Positions 27,212-35,740 of a stretch of DNA of 64,000 nt are shown piece after piece. The stretch's first letter is position 1. Each line of letters opens with the position of its first letter. The notes beneath the pieces are model-generated. The model was not told the origin of the DNA. It searched no databases and worked only from the letters and a program-made list of their open reading frames with translations. The stretch is from positions 1-64,000 of the forward strand of contig CAWDNS010000005.1 of NCBI GenBank assembly GCA_963803775.1, given 5' to 3'. Source of the stretch: JABCZH01 sp963803775. Its GTDB lineage: Bacteria > Acidobacteriota > Terriglobia > Terriglobales > Acidobacteriaceae. A program made the position numbers and the translations under genes.

Positions 27212-28264
27212 ATGAAAGTCGCATGTTTAGCGGGCGTCGTGTTACTGCTGTGCCTCGCCGCTGGCGCTCAAGCCAACAGCTACACAGCGACCCCCATCGT
27301 GAACAATACGCAAGACCCGTATTTGATAAACCCCTGGGGGATGTCGCGTCCTTCAAGCTCGGGTTTGCCGGAAAACGAGTGGTGGGTTTCGGACAACGCT
27401 AGCGGCTACACAACGTTGTACTATGCCGATAAGAGTGGCACCCAGTCGCTGGCCCCGTTGGTGATTGCCATCCCTTCCGCTAGTGGCACTGGCATCGGTT
27501 CCCCCACCGGGACGGCCTACAACGCCGGCATAGGGCCCGGACCCGGGAAAGAAAATTTTACGTTTGCCACGCTCGATGGAACCATCTCAAACTGGAATGC
27601 CAGCCAGAAACCAAGCCAGAAGGGTACGGGATGCTATGAGTGCCACGTCAACACCACGACCATCATGGTGAACCACTCGAGTTCAGGCGCGGTTTATACA
27701 GGCTTGACTATAGCCACCAACGCCACAACTCACGCCCTCGCTTATTACGCCGCCAACAACCAAGGGACCGTGGAAGCCTATGACGCAGCATCCTTCATGC
27801 CGGTGACGTTGCCCGGGAAATTTTCTGATCCTAAGATTCCCAGCGCCTACAAGCCCTATGGCGTGCAGGCTCTCGGTTCGCTCATCGCGGTTACGTTCTT
27901 CAATGGAATTTCGGGAGGCTACGTCGACGCCTTCGATACTAACGGCAATCTCAAAGGCCGCGCGGCCACGAGTTCGTTCAGCCAGCCCTGGGGCGTCGCT
28001 CTGGCGCCCGCTAATTTCGGCGCTTTCAGCAATATGTTGTTGGTGGGCAACACCACCAGTGGCTGGATCGCTGCCTATAACCCAAAGACCGGGGCTTTCG
28101 CAGGCTTCCTGAACGACTCAAGTGGCAGCCCGATTACCATCCCCGGACTATGGGGAATCTCGTTCGGCGACGGCAACCCGAAATCCGGTCCGACCAATAC
28201 GCTTTACTACAACGGTGGGGGCAACTACACCACAGGCGTGTTTGGTGCGATAACAGCCAACTAG
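27212..28264 (+). CDS. TIGR03118-family secreted protein carrying a CxxCH motif
   Basis: A 350-residue protein with signal peptide (VVLLLCLAAGAQA). Its sequence matches TIGR03118: INPWGMSRPSSSG near the start, repeated beta-rich blades, and FGDGNPKSGPTNTLYY...GVFGAITAN at the end. Function in the family is unknown. About residue 140 there is an insert with CYECH, a potential covalent heme-binding site. ATG 27212 has GGAGG six bases upstream. Confidence 0.82.
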   Translation: MKVACLAGVVLLLCLAAGAQANSYTATPIVNNTQDPYLINPWGMSRPSSSGLPENEWWVSDNASGYTTLYYADKSGTQSLAPLVIAIPSASGTGIGSPTGTAYNAGIGPGPGKENFTFATLDGTISNWNASQKPSQKGTGCYECHVNTTTIMVNHSSSGAVYTGLTIATNATTHALAYYAANNQGTVEAYDAASFMPVTLPGKFSDPKIPSAYKPYGVQALGSLIAVTFFNGISGGYVDAFDTNGNLKGRAATSSFSQPWGVALAPANFGAFSNMLLVGNTTSGWIAAYNPKTGAFAGFLNDSSGSPITIPGLWGISFGDGNPKSGPTNTLYYNGGGNYTTGVFGAITAN

Positions 28265-28297
28265 GCTGGCAATGCCCTGTGATCTCGCACGAGGAAT

Positions 28298-28328
28298 ACC
28301 CACCCATCGCGTCGTTTGATGGGTGGGT
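28298..28328. terminator. Strong hairpin after the TIGR03118 gene
   Basis: ACCCACCCATC (28298-28308) and GATGGGTGGGT (28318-28328) form a perfect 11-bp stem with a 9-nt loop, 34 bp after the stop. No T-run follows. A second inverted repeat, GGTAGTG/CACTACC, lies at 28332-28367. Together they separate this gene from the phosphate transporter. Confidence 0.5.
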
Positions 28329-28483
28329 TGTGGTAGTGCCCTATTAGCGCAGTGCTAGGACACTACCCACTACCATGCATTCACACTCCCGTAACATTCC
28401 TGCCGTACAATTCCGCAACGTCGAGCAAACATCGTAGCGCAGCAAATCTTGCATGTATCGCGAAAGCACAGGAGAACTCTTAT

Positions 28484-30070
28484 ATGGCGATCGCCTCACC
28501 CGCACTCGAAGCAAAGCTTAATAAAAGTCCAGGGAAAATTGGGATGGTAGGCTTTGCCATCGTACTGGTCATAGGGGTCGTCTACGCTGCCTTCCAGCTT
28601 CTGTCGGATCTCTCCACCGTTCACAGCGGATCCATCACCCCGTACATTCTCTTGGGTGTCGCGCTACTGGTCGCGCTGGGATTCGAATTCGTCAACGGAT
28701 TTCACGACACCGCGAACGCAGTAGCCACCGTGATCTATACCCATTCCATGGAGCCGCATATTGCCGTAGTCTGGTCCGGGTTCTGGAACTTCCTGGGCGT
28801 TTTGACCTCGAGTGGCCTGGTCGCGTTCGGAATCATCTCGTTGTTGCCGGTCGAACTGATCCTGCAAGTAGGGAGCAAAGCCGGGTTCGCTATGGTTTTC
28901 GCCCTACTGGTTGCAGCTATTATCTGGAATCTTGGCACGTGGTATTTCGGCTTGCCGGCTTCCAGTTCGCATACTCTGATCGGCTCCATCATCGGCGTAG
29001 GTATCGCCAACCAGTTAACCGCCACGAAATCCGGTACCAGTGGCGTGGATTGGGCGCAAGCCACCAACATTGGCAAAACCCTCCTACTCTCGCCCATCGT
29101 GGGCTTTGGCTGCGCTTTTCTGCTTTTGACTGTGATGAAGTTGGTCATCAAAAACCGAAAGCTGTACGAAGCTCCCGAAGGAGCTGAACCTCCACCGTTC
29201 TGGATTCGCTGCCTCTTGGTCCTGACCTGTACTGGCGTGAGCTTCGCGCACGGGTCGAACGACGGACAAAAGGGCATGGGGCTCATCATGCTAATCCTCG
29301 TGGGCACGGTCCCGACCGCCTATGCCTTGAACCATGCGATCACCCACCAACAGTCGGACGACTTTATTGCGGTTTCCCAACAGGCCGGCAACACGTTGTC
29401 GAAATATGTCAGCCCCAACGCGGTCATCGCCGACGATCGCGAAGAAGTCACCGATTACGTTCGCACCCGTGAATTCACTCCCAACACCATGCTCGCCCTG
29501 CGTCAACTGGTGACGGACATTGGCAACGAAACAGTCCTGTTCGGTGAGTTGGCGAAGGTTCCCAATGACCGTGTGCGAAACTTCCGCAATGACATGTATT
29601 TGGTCAGCGAAGCTCTGCGGCTGATGAAGAAGACCAAACAGCCGGACATTGCCGCCGCCCATTGGGCAGCCCTCGACAATTACAAAAAGCATGTGGACGG
29701 GGCGACACGCTTCATTCCAGGATGGGTCAAGGTCGCGGTTGCCATGGCACTCGGCTTGGGAACGATGGTCGGATGGAAGCGAATCGTGGTTACGGTAGGA
29801 GAGAAGATTGGCAAGGAACACCTGACTTACGGTCAGGGAGCCGCTGCCGAAATCACAGCCATGATCACCATCGGAGCTGCCGATTGGTTCGGAATGCCGG
29901 TAAGCACCACGCACGTGCTGTCTTCCGGTATCGCGGGTACCATGGCCGCAAACCATTCCGGCTTGCAATGGTCCACAGTGCGCAATCTGGCGATGGCATG
30001 GGTTCTCACCCTCCCCGCGTCGATGGTGCTGGCGGGCTTCCTGTTCTGGGGGTTCAAGAACCTGTTCTAA
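28484..30070 (+). CDS. PiT-family inorganic phosphate transporter
   Basis: A 528-residue inner-membrane protein with the family signatures GFEFVNGFHDTANAVATV near the N-terminus and PVSTTHVLSSGI near the C-terminus. About ten membrane spans flank a central soluble loop of ~150 residues (residues ~300-430). Members use H+ or Na+ to import phosphate, often as a metal-phosphate complex. ATG 28484 is preceded by AGGAGA; the open frame extends to 28352 but that part is not family-like. No PhoU-like gene is adjacent. Confidence 0.9.
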   Translation: MAIASPALEAKLNKSPGKIGMVGFAIVLVIGVVYAAFQLLSDLSTVHSGSITPYILLGVALLVALGFEFVNGFHDTANAVATVIYTHSMEPHIAVVWSGFWNFLGVLTSSGLVAFGIISLLPVELILQVGSKAGFAMVFALLVAAIIWNLGTWYFGLPASSSHTLIGSIIGVGIANQLTATKSGTSGVDWAQATNIGKTLLLSPIVGFGCAFLLLTVMKLVIKNRKLYEAPEGAEPPPFWIRCLLVLTCTGVSFAHGSNDGQKGMGLIMLILVGTVPTAYALNHAITHQQSDDFIAVSQQAGNTLSKYVSPNAVIADDREEVTDYVRTREFTPNTMLALRQLVTDIGNETVLFGELAKVPNDRVRNFRNDMYLVSEALRLMKKTKQPDIAAAHWAALDNYKKHVDGATRFIPGWVKVAVAMALGLGTMVGWKRIVVTVGEKIGKEHLTYGQGAAAEITAMITIGAADWFGMPVSTTHVLSSGIAGTMAANHSGLQWSTVRNLAMAWVLTLPASMVLAGFLFWGFKNLF

Positions 30071-30150
30071 GATGCAGTCGCGGTCTCGCGGATGCTGTCC
30101 ACGCCCTCTCACAGATATGTGAGTATAATGTGGCCGTATCTGGAGGCCCG

Positions 30151-30846
30151 GTGCGCCTTTCGCTAGACACTCGCGAAGTCGGACGCGTCACCATCGTATC
30201 CTGCAACGGCCGGATTATTGCCGGAAGCGAGAGCGAATCTCTGCTCGCACACGTTGCTTGGTTGTTGCGCGACCGCCGCGCCATTGTTCTGCACCTGGGA
30301 GAAGTCGAATTCATTGACAGCAGCGGCCTCGGCACCATTGTTCGCAGTCTTACCAGCACCCGTCAGGTGCACGGAGACCTGAAGCTTTGTAATGTGCCAG
30401 AACGTGTGCTCAAAGTTCTGGAGCTTTCGCAGCTGACCAAGTTGTTCGAGACCCACGAATCCGAGGAGAATGCGGTCGCAGCCTTTTACCGCCCCGGATC
30501 CCGCACTGAAGCAACTGTCCCCACCGGTCGTAGCATTCTGTGCCTCGATGGCAATGCCGACGTGCTCGCCTACCTGCGCGAAATGCTGCTCCGCGCCGGA
30601 CACCACGTTCACACCACTAGCCGCCGCGGCGATGCCCTGATGCTGATGCGCGTCACCAATTTTGATCTTCTGCTGGTAGGCCCCGGCATGACCACGTCTT
30701 CCGGGACGCAGCAAGCCTTTCAGGCCGCGTCTGCCCGCCTCCCGGTGATCGAACTTGGCGCCGACTTCTCCACCCTCGATGCGGGTGAAGCCACCGCCGG
30801 ACTGCTGGAGAAGATCGAGGCTTGCTTGAAGACCAAGACCGCCTGA
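30151..30846 (+). CDS. STAS-domain protein with C-terminal receiver-like domain
   Basis: A 231-residue cytoplasmic protein. Residues ~1-110 are a STAS domain with the phospho-acceptor region FIDSSGLGTI, as in anti-sigma-factor antagonists. Residues ~125-225 (SILCLDGNADVLAYLREMLLRAGHHV...DLLLVGPGM) resemble a response-regulator receiver, but the usual acidic pocket and phospho-Asp are not intact. GTG 30151 has GGAGG four bases upstream; GTG 30130 is an alternative. A role in partner-switching regulation is inferred. Confidence 0.75.
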   Translation: MRLSLDTREVGRVTIVSCNGRIIAGSESESLLAHVAWLLRDRRAIVLHLGEVEFIDSSGLGTIVRSLTSTRQVHGDLKLCNVPERVLKVLELSQLTKLFETHESEENAVAAFYRPGSRTEATVPTGRSILCLDGNADVLAYLREMLLRAGHHVHTTSRRGDALMLMRVTNFDLLLVGPGMTTSSGTQQAFQAASARLPVIELGADFSTLDAGEATAGLLEKIEACLKTKTA

Positions 30847-30857
30847 AACGAAGGCCT

Positions 30858-31310
30858 CTAGGCCGAGGCCGGAGTAAACCTGGTTATCTCAAACACTGGA
30901 ACTCCTTCGATGCTATCCGCATGCGCTGCTGGAGTCGCCTGTTGCGAGGCAGCTTTCAAGAATGCTTTCAGTTTCTCCGAATCTTCCCGCTTCATCTGTA
31001 CGAACTTGATCCCATTGCCGATGTGACGATCACTGCTCGCTACCTCGGCCTTCGCCAGCACTTTTTCACCATTCAACCAAAGCACCACTTCAACCGGGGT
31101 GGTGGGCTCCAACGTTTCCACAACCTCAATGTAGCAACCACCCTCTCCAACCGTGACTGTCCGGCCGCGGCAGGGATAGTTCTTCGACGCGCTCCGTATC
31201 TCCGCCTGCAGCGCCAGGTTGACACGTTCATATTTTCTTTTGAATGGCCAAGCCACAAGTCCCTCCAGGAAGTAACTACCGCTCTCGGCATTATTCTTCA
31301 GCAACTTCAT
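30858..31310 (-). CDS. PilZ-domain protein
   Basis: A cytoplasmic protein of ~150 residues centred on a PilZ fold. The c-di-GMP motif region is present as RKYERVNLALQAEIR, followed by VTVGEGGCYIEV, where D/NxSxxG is altered to VGEGG. PilZ proteins bind c-di-GMP, but the altered second motif may weaken binding. The start is uncertain: ATG 31310 (MKLLKNN), ATG 31352 or 31448 are in frame. It is divergent from the kinase gene. Confidence 0.75.
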   Translation of the reverse strand: MKLLKNNAESGSYFLEGLVAWPFKRKYERVNLALQAEIRSASKNYPCRGRTVTVGEGGCYIEVVETLEPTTPVEVVLWLNGEKVLAKAEVASSDRHIGNGIKFVQMKREDSEKLKAFLKAASQQATPAAHADSIEGVPVFEITRFTPASA

Positions 31311-31431
31311 CTTTTCCAAGTTACCGGCGTAATGGACGGCGCGTGCTGGCATGACGATGCCGCCGGATTCGACGTTCTCAAAAGCCTTCCCTCGTTGACT
31401 TGCCGGTTTCGCCCACGTAAGATTCGCGCCA

Positions 31432-33840
31432 GTGATCGGCCAAACCATCTCTCACTATCGCATCGTCGAGAAACTCGGCGGTGGCGGAATGGGTGTCGTC
31501 TATAAGGCTGAAGACCTCTCGCTCGGGCGGTTCGTCGCCCTGAAATTCCTTCCCGACTCCGTGGCTCAGGATGCCGCCGCCCTGGAACGTTTCCGAAGGG
31601 AGGCACGGGCAGCTTCGGCGCTCAACCATCCCAACATCTGCACCATTTACGAAATCGGCGAGAGCGATGGCACGCGCTTTATTTCCATGGAGTATCTGGA
31701 AGGAATGACACTGAAACACGCTGTCATGGGCCGCCCCATGGAGACGGAGACGTTGCTCTCCTTGGCGATTGAAATCGCGGATGCGCTGGACGCTGCCCAC
31801 ACTGCCGGCATCGTTCATCGCGACATCAAGCCGGCAAATATTTTCGTTACCAAGCGGGGACACTCGAAGATCCTCGATTTCGGCTTGGCCAAGGTGGAGG
31901 AACGGGCTTCCTCGGCCAGCCAGATCGCAAGCGACAACACCATATCCGAAAACCAGCACCTCACCAGCCCGGGATCAACTCTCGGCACCGTTTCGTACAT
32001 GTCTCCCGAGCAGGTGCTGGGCAAACAGTTAGATCCGCGGACCGATCTGTTTTCCTTCGGCATTGTCCTCTACGAAATGGCGACAGGAACCCTCCCCTTC
32101 AAGGGCGAAACTTCCGGAGCGATTTTTGATGCGGTTCTGCATGGCGCTCCAGTGGCGCCTAGCCGGTTGAATCCGCAGATTCCGCCCGACCTTGAAAGAG
32201 TGATTCTAAAAGCGCTCGAAAAGGACCGCGAGGTCCGGTACCAGCACGCCTCTGAGATGAGAGCGGATTTAGCGCGGGCGCGGCGGGACACGGGCTCGGC
32301 CTCATCAAGAACCATAGCGGCGGTCACTTCGGCGCCTTTGCCACGCAAACAATGGCTCTGGGCTTTGGGCGCATTAACCGTGCTGATCGTGTTGGGGCTG
32401 ACGATGTGGCGACTGCATGAAACGCCGGCGCCGGAAGCCAAGAAAACGGTGGCCGCTCCAGTCACAATTGCGGTTTTGCCTTTTCAGAATCTAGGCGCCG
32501 AGAAGGAAGAAGATTTCTTGCGCATGGCACTACCCGATGAAGTCACCACCATCTTGAGCTCGGTGCGGACTTTATCAATTCGCCCATTCGCCACCACCGG
32601 AAAATATGCCACCGGAGACGTTGACCTGCAGCAGGCAGGGAAAGATATGCACGTCGGCCGGATTGTGACTGGACACTATCAGAAACTTCGCGACGGGCTT
32701 CAGTTGACCATGGAGGCCGTCGATGTGGGCGACGATCGTGTGTTGTGGCAGGAAACCATGAACCTTCCTGCTGAGGATCTGGTGGCGATGCGGGAGCAGG
32801 TAACCGCGAAAGTCCGCCAAGGCCTGATTCCAGCTTTGGGAGCGACTATCGGGACCGGTGAGAACGGAACTCGCCCATCCAACGAAGAAGCCTACGACTT
32901 GTATTTGCGAAGCGTGGCCCTGGCCCACGATGGCGAGCAGAACCAGCAGGCGGTCAGGATGCTGGAGCGTTCGGTAGGCCTCGATCCGACCTTTGCTCCT
33001 GCTTGGTCTGCGTTGGGGAAACGCTATTACTTCGAAGAGGAATACGGCGTTGGAGCGAACGGAACCATGTCACGCACGGAGCCGGCCTTGCGGCGCGCCC
33101 TCGCTTTAGATCCGAATTTGGAGGATGCTGCGCAGCAGATTGTCAGCTTAGACACGGATGCAGGCAAGTTGGCCCAGGCCTACCATGAAGCGAAGGCGAT
33201 GGTGGACAAGCGCCCGCAGAGCGGCTTCGCTCACTTTACTCTGTCTTACGTCCTACGCTATGCGAGTTTGACCAAGGAGGCTGCTGACGAGTGCAACTCG
33301 GCTGTGCGGCTCGACCCCGGCAATTACCAGTTCCGTTCATGCACAAGCGTTTTCGTGCCGAGCCGGCAGTTCGATCGCGCCAGGGATTTTCTTAAACTGG
33401 ACGCCGGGTCGGAATGGTCGAACAATGTCGAGGTAAGTATTCTGCTGCGCGAGGGCAAGACCACCGAGGCGCTCGACCGTCTGCGCCAGCTTCCCGAAAG
33501 TTCGTTCTTCCACACTCGCGCGTTGATGGTATGTTATTCGACTCCACGCCCGGCCGGGTCGGAACAACTTCTGGCCCAGGCCGAAAAAGATATTTTCAGT
33601 TTCCACGACCCGGAACCTAAATACAGCGAGGCGGTTCTTTTTAATGTATGTCTGGGAAACGATTTTACTGCGCGATTACTGAAATCTGCAATTGCCGGTG
33701 GGTATTGTGCCTACGACAACCTGCAAACCGATCCCCTTCTGGCAGAGTTCCGCAAGTCGCCCGAGTATCCAACTCTGCTCGTTCAAGCTAAGCAGTGCCG
33801 CGACCGGTTTTTGGCGGAGCGGAACCAACCCCAACCCTGA
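31432..33840 (+). CDS. Membrane Ser/Thr protein kinase with C-terminal TPR-like region
   Basis: An 802-residue Hanks-type kinase. The glycine loop is LGGGGMGVVYKAED, the catalytic loop is HRDIKPAN, DFG is in LDFGLAK and the activation segment ends at GTVSYMSPEQ. One membrane span (LWALGALTVLIVLGLTMW) at residues ~305-325 is followed by an adenylate-cyclase-like/TolB-N-type segment (APVTIAVLPFQNLG) and tetratricopeptide-like repeats to the end. The start is GTG 31432. This architecture is highly multiplied in Acidobacteriota. The sensor half is outside the cytoplasm. Confidence 0.93.
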   Translation: MIGQTISHYRIVEKLGGGGMGVVYKAEDLSLGRFVALKFLPDSVAQDAAALERFRREARAASALNHPNICTIYEIGESDGTRFISMEYLEGMTLKHAVMGRPMETETLLSLAIEIADALDAAHTAGIVHRDIKPANIFVTKRGHSKILDFGLAKVEERASSASQIASDNTISENQHLTSPGSTLGTVSYMSPEQVLGKQLDPRTDLFSFGIVLYEMATGTLPFKGETSGAIFDAVLHGAPVAPSRLNPQIPPDLERVILKALEKDREVRYQHASEMRADLARARRDTGSASSRTIAAVTSAPLPRKQWLWALGALTVLIVLGLTMWRLHETPAPEAKKTVAAPVTIAVLPFQNLGAEKEEDFLRMALPDEVTTILSSVRTLSIRPFATTGKYATGDVDLQQAGKDMHVGRIVTGHYQKLRDGLQLTMEAVDVGDDRVLWQETMNLPAEDLVAMREQVTAKVRQGLIPALGATIGTGENGTRPSNEEAYDLYLRSVALAHDGEQNQQAVRMLERSVGLDPTFAPAWSALGKRYYFEEEYGVGANGTMSRTEPALRRALALDPNLEDAAQQIVSLDTDAGKLAQAYHEAKAMVDKRPQSGFAHFTLSYVLRYASLTKEAADECNSAVRLDPGNYQFRSCTSVFVPSRQFDRARDFLKLDAGSEWSNNVEVSILLREGKTTEALDRLRQLPESSFFHTRALMVCYSTPRPAGSEQLLAQAEKDIFSFHDPEPKYSEAVLFNVCLGNDFTARLLKSAIAGGYCAYDNLQTDPLLAEFRKSPEYPTLLVQAKQCRDRFLAERNQPQP

Positions 33841-33977
33841 GTACACAAGGACCGCGCGACATTAAGGGATTTCATCCGCGCTATAGGGCTGAGCCATGCG
33901 CTATGTTTCCTCGCCCATTCGCCACATTGACACTCGCTTCGCCCCACCCTAGACTGGATGCGGATCAAGGACAACTC

Positions 33978-34538
33978 ATGGGCTGGCTGCAAAACAAGTT
34001 CGAAAAGAATTTCATGATCACCACGGTGGACTACGTCTTCAACTGGGCGCGAAAGTCCGCCGTGTGGCCGATGACGTTTGGCTTGGCATGCTGCGCCATC
34101 GAAATGATCGCATCGTCCACGGCGCGTTTCGACATAGCCCGCTTCGGCTCGGAAGTCTTTCGTCCCAGCCCGCGTCAGAGCGACCTGATGATCGTAGCCG
34201 GCACGGTCACGCTGAAGATGGCGCCGGTGGTGAAGCGCATCTATGACCAAATGCCCGACCCCAAGTGGGTGATCTCGATGGGTGCATGCTCCTCGGTCGG
34301 TGGCCCGTTTAACACCTACGCGGTGTTGCAGGGAGTAGACAAGATCGTTCCCACCGACGTGTACGTGATTGGCTGCCCGCCGCGCCCCGAGAATCTGTTT
34401 TATGCGCTGCTCAAGCTGCAGGACAAAATCGATCAGATGACCCTGGCCAAGCGGCCCACCGAAACCCGGCTCGATCCTCACATGGTGGAGAATTTCAAGC
34501 GCCAAGTGATGATTGCGCAAACGCTACAGCCAAAATGA
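33978..34538 (+). CDS. nuoB: NADH-quinone oxidoreductase subunit B, stand-alone copy
   Basis: A 186-residue complex I subunit carrying the N2 [4Fe-4S] cluster. Its ligands are visible as GLACCAIEM, GACSS and GCPPRPE. In complex I this subunit passes electrons to quinone. ATG 33978 (MGWLQNKFEKNF) is preceded by AAGGA; the longer frame to 33795 is not family-like. No other nuo gene is in the window, which is unusual because nuoB normally lies in nuoA-N. Its stop is overlapped by a hairpin repeat. Confidence 0.93.
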   Translation: MGWLQNKFEKNFMITTVDYVFNWARKSAVWPMTFGLACCAIEMIASSTARFDIARFGSEVFRPSPRQSDLMIVAGTVTLKMAPVVKRIYDQMPDPKWVISMGACSSVGGPFNTYAVLQGVDKIVPTDVYVIGCPPRPENLFYALLKLQDKIDQMTLAKRPTETRLDPHMVENFKRQVMIAQTLQPK

Positions 34539-34607
34539 CCGCGCTTAGCGGGCGTGAGCGAAGTGGGAGCCCGCTGCGGTCATCCTGAGCGAAGCGAAGG
34601 ATCCTGC
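34535..34607. repeat. REP-like nested palindrome overlapping the nuoB stop
   Basis: ATGACCGC (34535-34542) pairs with GCGGTCAT (34576-34583), enclosing AGCGGGC...GCCCGCT. A second arm CATCCTGAGCGAAGCGAAGGAT follows. The same element is found in the tRNA-linked units at 986-1189. The nuoB stop codon (34536-34538) lies inside the left arm. Confidence 0.75.
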
Positions 34608-34617
34608 TGAGTGCTAA

Positions 34618-34914
34618 ATGCTGGTTTTCCCCCAATCCGAACTCCCGGCCGAAGGCGCAGCCAAGGAATTTCCTTGCGGCGATAAGGTCATCTGCGTCGC
34701 TAACCTGAACGGAACCATCTCCGCCATGGATAACGTTTGCCTGCATCGTGGCGGCCCGCTGGGGCAGGGAATAATCGAGGGCAACAAAGTCGTTTGCCCC
34801 TGGCACGGCTGGCAATGGGATCCAAAGACCGGTGAAGCCGTGCACAATCCCAACGCGAAAGTTGCGGTCTATCTGATCAGGATTGAAAACGGCAACGTGA
34901 TCGTTGACATATAG
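34618..34914 (+). CDS. Rieske-type [2Fe-2S] ferredoxin
   Basis: A 98-residue soluble Rieske protein. The cluster ligands are in C-x-H (CLHRGG) and C-x2-H (CPWHGW), spaced 17 residues apart as in NirD/bacterial dioxygenase ferredoxins. It transfers electrons to an oxygenase or reductase that is not in this window. ATG 34618 has no obvious ribosome-binding site because the repeat element lies directly upstream. Confidence 0.9.
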   Translation: MLVFPQSELPAEGAAKEFPCGDKVICVANLNGTISAMDNVCLHRGGPLGQGIIEGNKVVCPWHGWQWDPKTGEAVHNPNAKVAVYLIRIENGNVIVDI

Positions 34915-34966
34915 CGACGAATGGTAACCGCGTGGTAAAATTTACAAGAGCATTGGGGGTACAGTT

Positions 34967-35119
34967 TTGACTCAAGAAATCAAGAAAGTTCACACCAATG
35001 ACGATTTTCAAAGGTCATTTACACATACGCGCCCTAAGCCCACCGTGCCACCTCCCACCGGTAGGCTCAACAGCCAAAAGACTGGATCAGCCAAGCCGGA
35101 CACTAGTGGAAAGAAATAG
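34967..35119 (+). CDS. Unrecognised 50-residue basic, proline-rich protein
   Basis: TTG 34967 opens a 50-codon frame ending at TAG 35117-35119, with GGGGG at 34955-34959 seven bases before the start. The product begins MTQEIKKVHTNDDFQRSF and has a middle KPTVPPPTGR and Lys-rich end, with no membrane segment. It stops three bases before the next ATG, so the two are almost certainly one transcript. I do not recognise it. Coding status rests on the ribosome-binding site and the tight spacing. Confidence 0.5.
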   Translation: MTQEIKKVHTNDDFQRSFTHTRPKPTVPPPTGRLNSQKTGSAKPDTSGKK

Positions 35120-35122
35120 AAC

Positions 35123-35728
35123 ATGGCAGTGCCGGTGGCGGCTGAACCTGCTGAACATCTAGTCGACTTCTTAGTTTATGTGATGCCTGGTTTCATCGCC
35201 CTCCAGCTCTTCCGCGCTAAGTATCCAGCACGGCAGCTAAGCGAGTTTCTTCAAGTTGCTTGGAGCCTGATTTACGGAGTCATCCTTGCAGCGCTAGTAC
35301 ACTGGGTGGACGGTCGATTTCTCAACGGCTGGCTTCAGGCCAACTCCTCAGGCTTTCCATCGCCCCGATTCATTGCGGCTCTTCTGACAGCCGGCCTTTG
35401 CGGAGGGTGGGTTCTCATTGCGCTACATTTTTCTCGGTTTAGGTTAGCCGCATCGTACCCAAAGCTTGGTGGTATCGCTCCCGACCCACAATCCATTTGG
35501 GCCAAAGTGAATCGTCCTTCCAACGATTACGCTGTAGTCTACCTGGACGACGGTTCGATCTATTTCGGCTGGATCAAAGACTACACGTTTGACCCAGACG
35601 CCGAGAACAATGATTTTCTACTCGCAGATGCTAAGAGGGTTGACGAGCAACTCACCGAGCAGTATTCCGTCACCGGACGTGGAGTTTACCTCAACACGAG
35701 GAACGTGAAGAGAATTGAGTTTGTGTAA
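35123..35728 (+). CDS. DUF6338-like membrane protein
   Basis: A 201-residue protein with about three N-terminal hydrophobic spans (LVDFLVYVMPGFIALQLF, WSLIYGVILAALVHWV, FIAALLTAGLCGGWVLIAL) and a cytoplasmic beta-rich tail. The tail has VYLDDGSIYFGWIKDY and RGVYLNTRNVKRIEFV. This resembles DUF6338 as I remember it; the function is unknown. Codon use looks less biased than in neighbouring genes. It is coupled to the 50-residue gene. Confidence 0.65.
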   Translation: MAVPVAAEPAEHLVDFLVYVMPGFIALQLFRAKYPARQLSEFLQVAWSLIYGVILAALVHWVDGRFLNGWLQANSSGFPSPRFIAALLTAGLCGGWVLIALHFSRFRLAASYPKLGGIAPDPQSIWAKVNRPSNDYAVVYLDDGSIYFGWIKDYTFDPDAENNDFLLADAKRVDEQLTEQYSVTGRGVYLNTRNVKRIEFV

Positions 35729-35740
35729 TTCCGTTCGTGT

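Noticed and set aside
29291..30112. A 273-residue minus-strand open frame opposite the phosphate transporter
   Set aside because: Antisense shadow; it has no family-like motifs and overlaps conserved PiT signatures on the other strand.
30151..30846. A functional two-component receiver at the C-terminus of the STAS protein
   Set aside because: The expected phospho-acceptor Asp and acidic pocket are not recognisable, so I only call it receiver-like.
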